From: Paenibacillus sp. PAMC 26794
Lineage (GTDB): Bacteria > Bacillota > Bacilli > Paenibacillales > Paenibacillaceae
Reading direction: 5' to 3'
Length of the DNA: 64,000 nt
Assembly (NCBI RefSeq): GCF_000316035.1
Contig: NZ_ANHX01000082.1
Span: 23,501 to 87,500, forward strand
Below, in pieces: positions 63,719 to 64,000 of the stretch (within the stretch, counting starts at the first letter, position 1; each line of letters opens with the position of its first letter). The notes beneath the pieces were generated by a model. The model was not told the DNA's origin. It saw only the letters and a list, made by a program, of their open reading frames with translations, and ran no database searches. A program made the position numbers and the translations under genes.

Positions 63719-64000
63719 GTGCGATCACCCCATATAGGTTAGTAATGAGTTTATTCAGAACTTTGATATGTAATAGTTAGCTGTGAATGGAGTACGTGAT
63801 CTGTGTAAAGGTGCAATGCGAGATGGTTATACGATTGTTCATAGGCTACTTATGAAAGTAGTACACTTGACTGCTTAACCTTATCCCTATATCTATATAC
63901 CTTATTATAGAGTTTTTGGATCACTTTCTTCAAACCAACAGAAGGGCAGGGATCGTTATCCCGATCGGGGCTCTAACTAAAACTCATCTAGATCATTATT

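Noticed and set aside
63719..64000. Start of a further gene at the window end
   Set aside because: No open frame with a ribosome site and no terminator or RNA motif could be supported in the last 282 nt.

Overview
The window looks like chromosome of a low-to-mid GC, Gram-positive, spore-former-type Firmicute, most likely Paenibacillus or a close relative. Support comes from strong GGAGG-type ribosome binding sites, frequent TTG/GTG starts, a Bacillus-like gene order (secA-prfB-yvjA; ftsE-ftsX-peptidase-ctpB-minJ; uvrB-uvrA; pcrB-pcrA-ligA), a linearmycin-resistance-type module and bactofilin genes next to yhbD. No rRNA, tRNA, CRISPR array, prophage or insertion sequence was seen; nearly all of it is core genome.

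Layout: 1-4.3 kb, the 3' part of secA, prfB with its programmed +1 frameshift, and a YitT-family membrane protein; 4.4-5.9 kb, cardiolipin synthase (minus strand); 6.1-15.4 kb, a complete arginine pathway argC-J-B-D-F-G-H cut by internal terminators; 15.6-20.3 kb, an esterase, the yhbD/bactofilin trio and an MFS drug exporter; 20.5-28.2 kb, an envelope/division block (VanW/G5 protein divergent from ftsE-ftsX, M23 hydrolase, CtpB-like protease, MinJ-like protein) with a good WalR-box match in the divergent promoter region; 28.3-33.8 kb, a NarL-type two-component system divergent from a three-gene ABC exporter (LnrJK/LnrLMN-like); 33.9-35.5 kb, motAB/motPS-type stator genes; 35.5-41 kb, uvrB and uvrA behind a strong promoter with a LexA-like site, separated by a GC-rich, hairpin-dense intergenic island; 41.4-51.6 kb, a small membrane protein, an HtrA-type protease with a partner stalk protein, a U32-family protein and a SWIM/SNF2 helicase; 51.7-56.2 kb, galU, rmlC-B-D and a GDPD-family protein; 56.4-62.2 kb, pcrB-pcrA-ligA; 62.3-63.7 kb, a five-helix membrane molybdoenzyme carrying an internal twin-arginine motif.

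The most striking non-gene signal is a family of structured intergenic elements of about 105-150 nt: four complete copies (before argB, argD, pcrA and ligA) and one 5' fragment (before pcrA). All lie in the same orientation as the downstream gene and end about 70-115 nt before its start codon. The sequence of the outer stem differs between copies while the two arms remain complementary, and the core nucleotides at the stem junction are conserved. That is the pattern expected of a selected RNA (or hairpin DNA) structure. Two subtypes exist, short and long, the long one with an extra hairpin insertion. I do not recognise the family by name.
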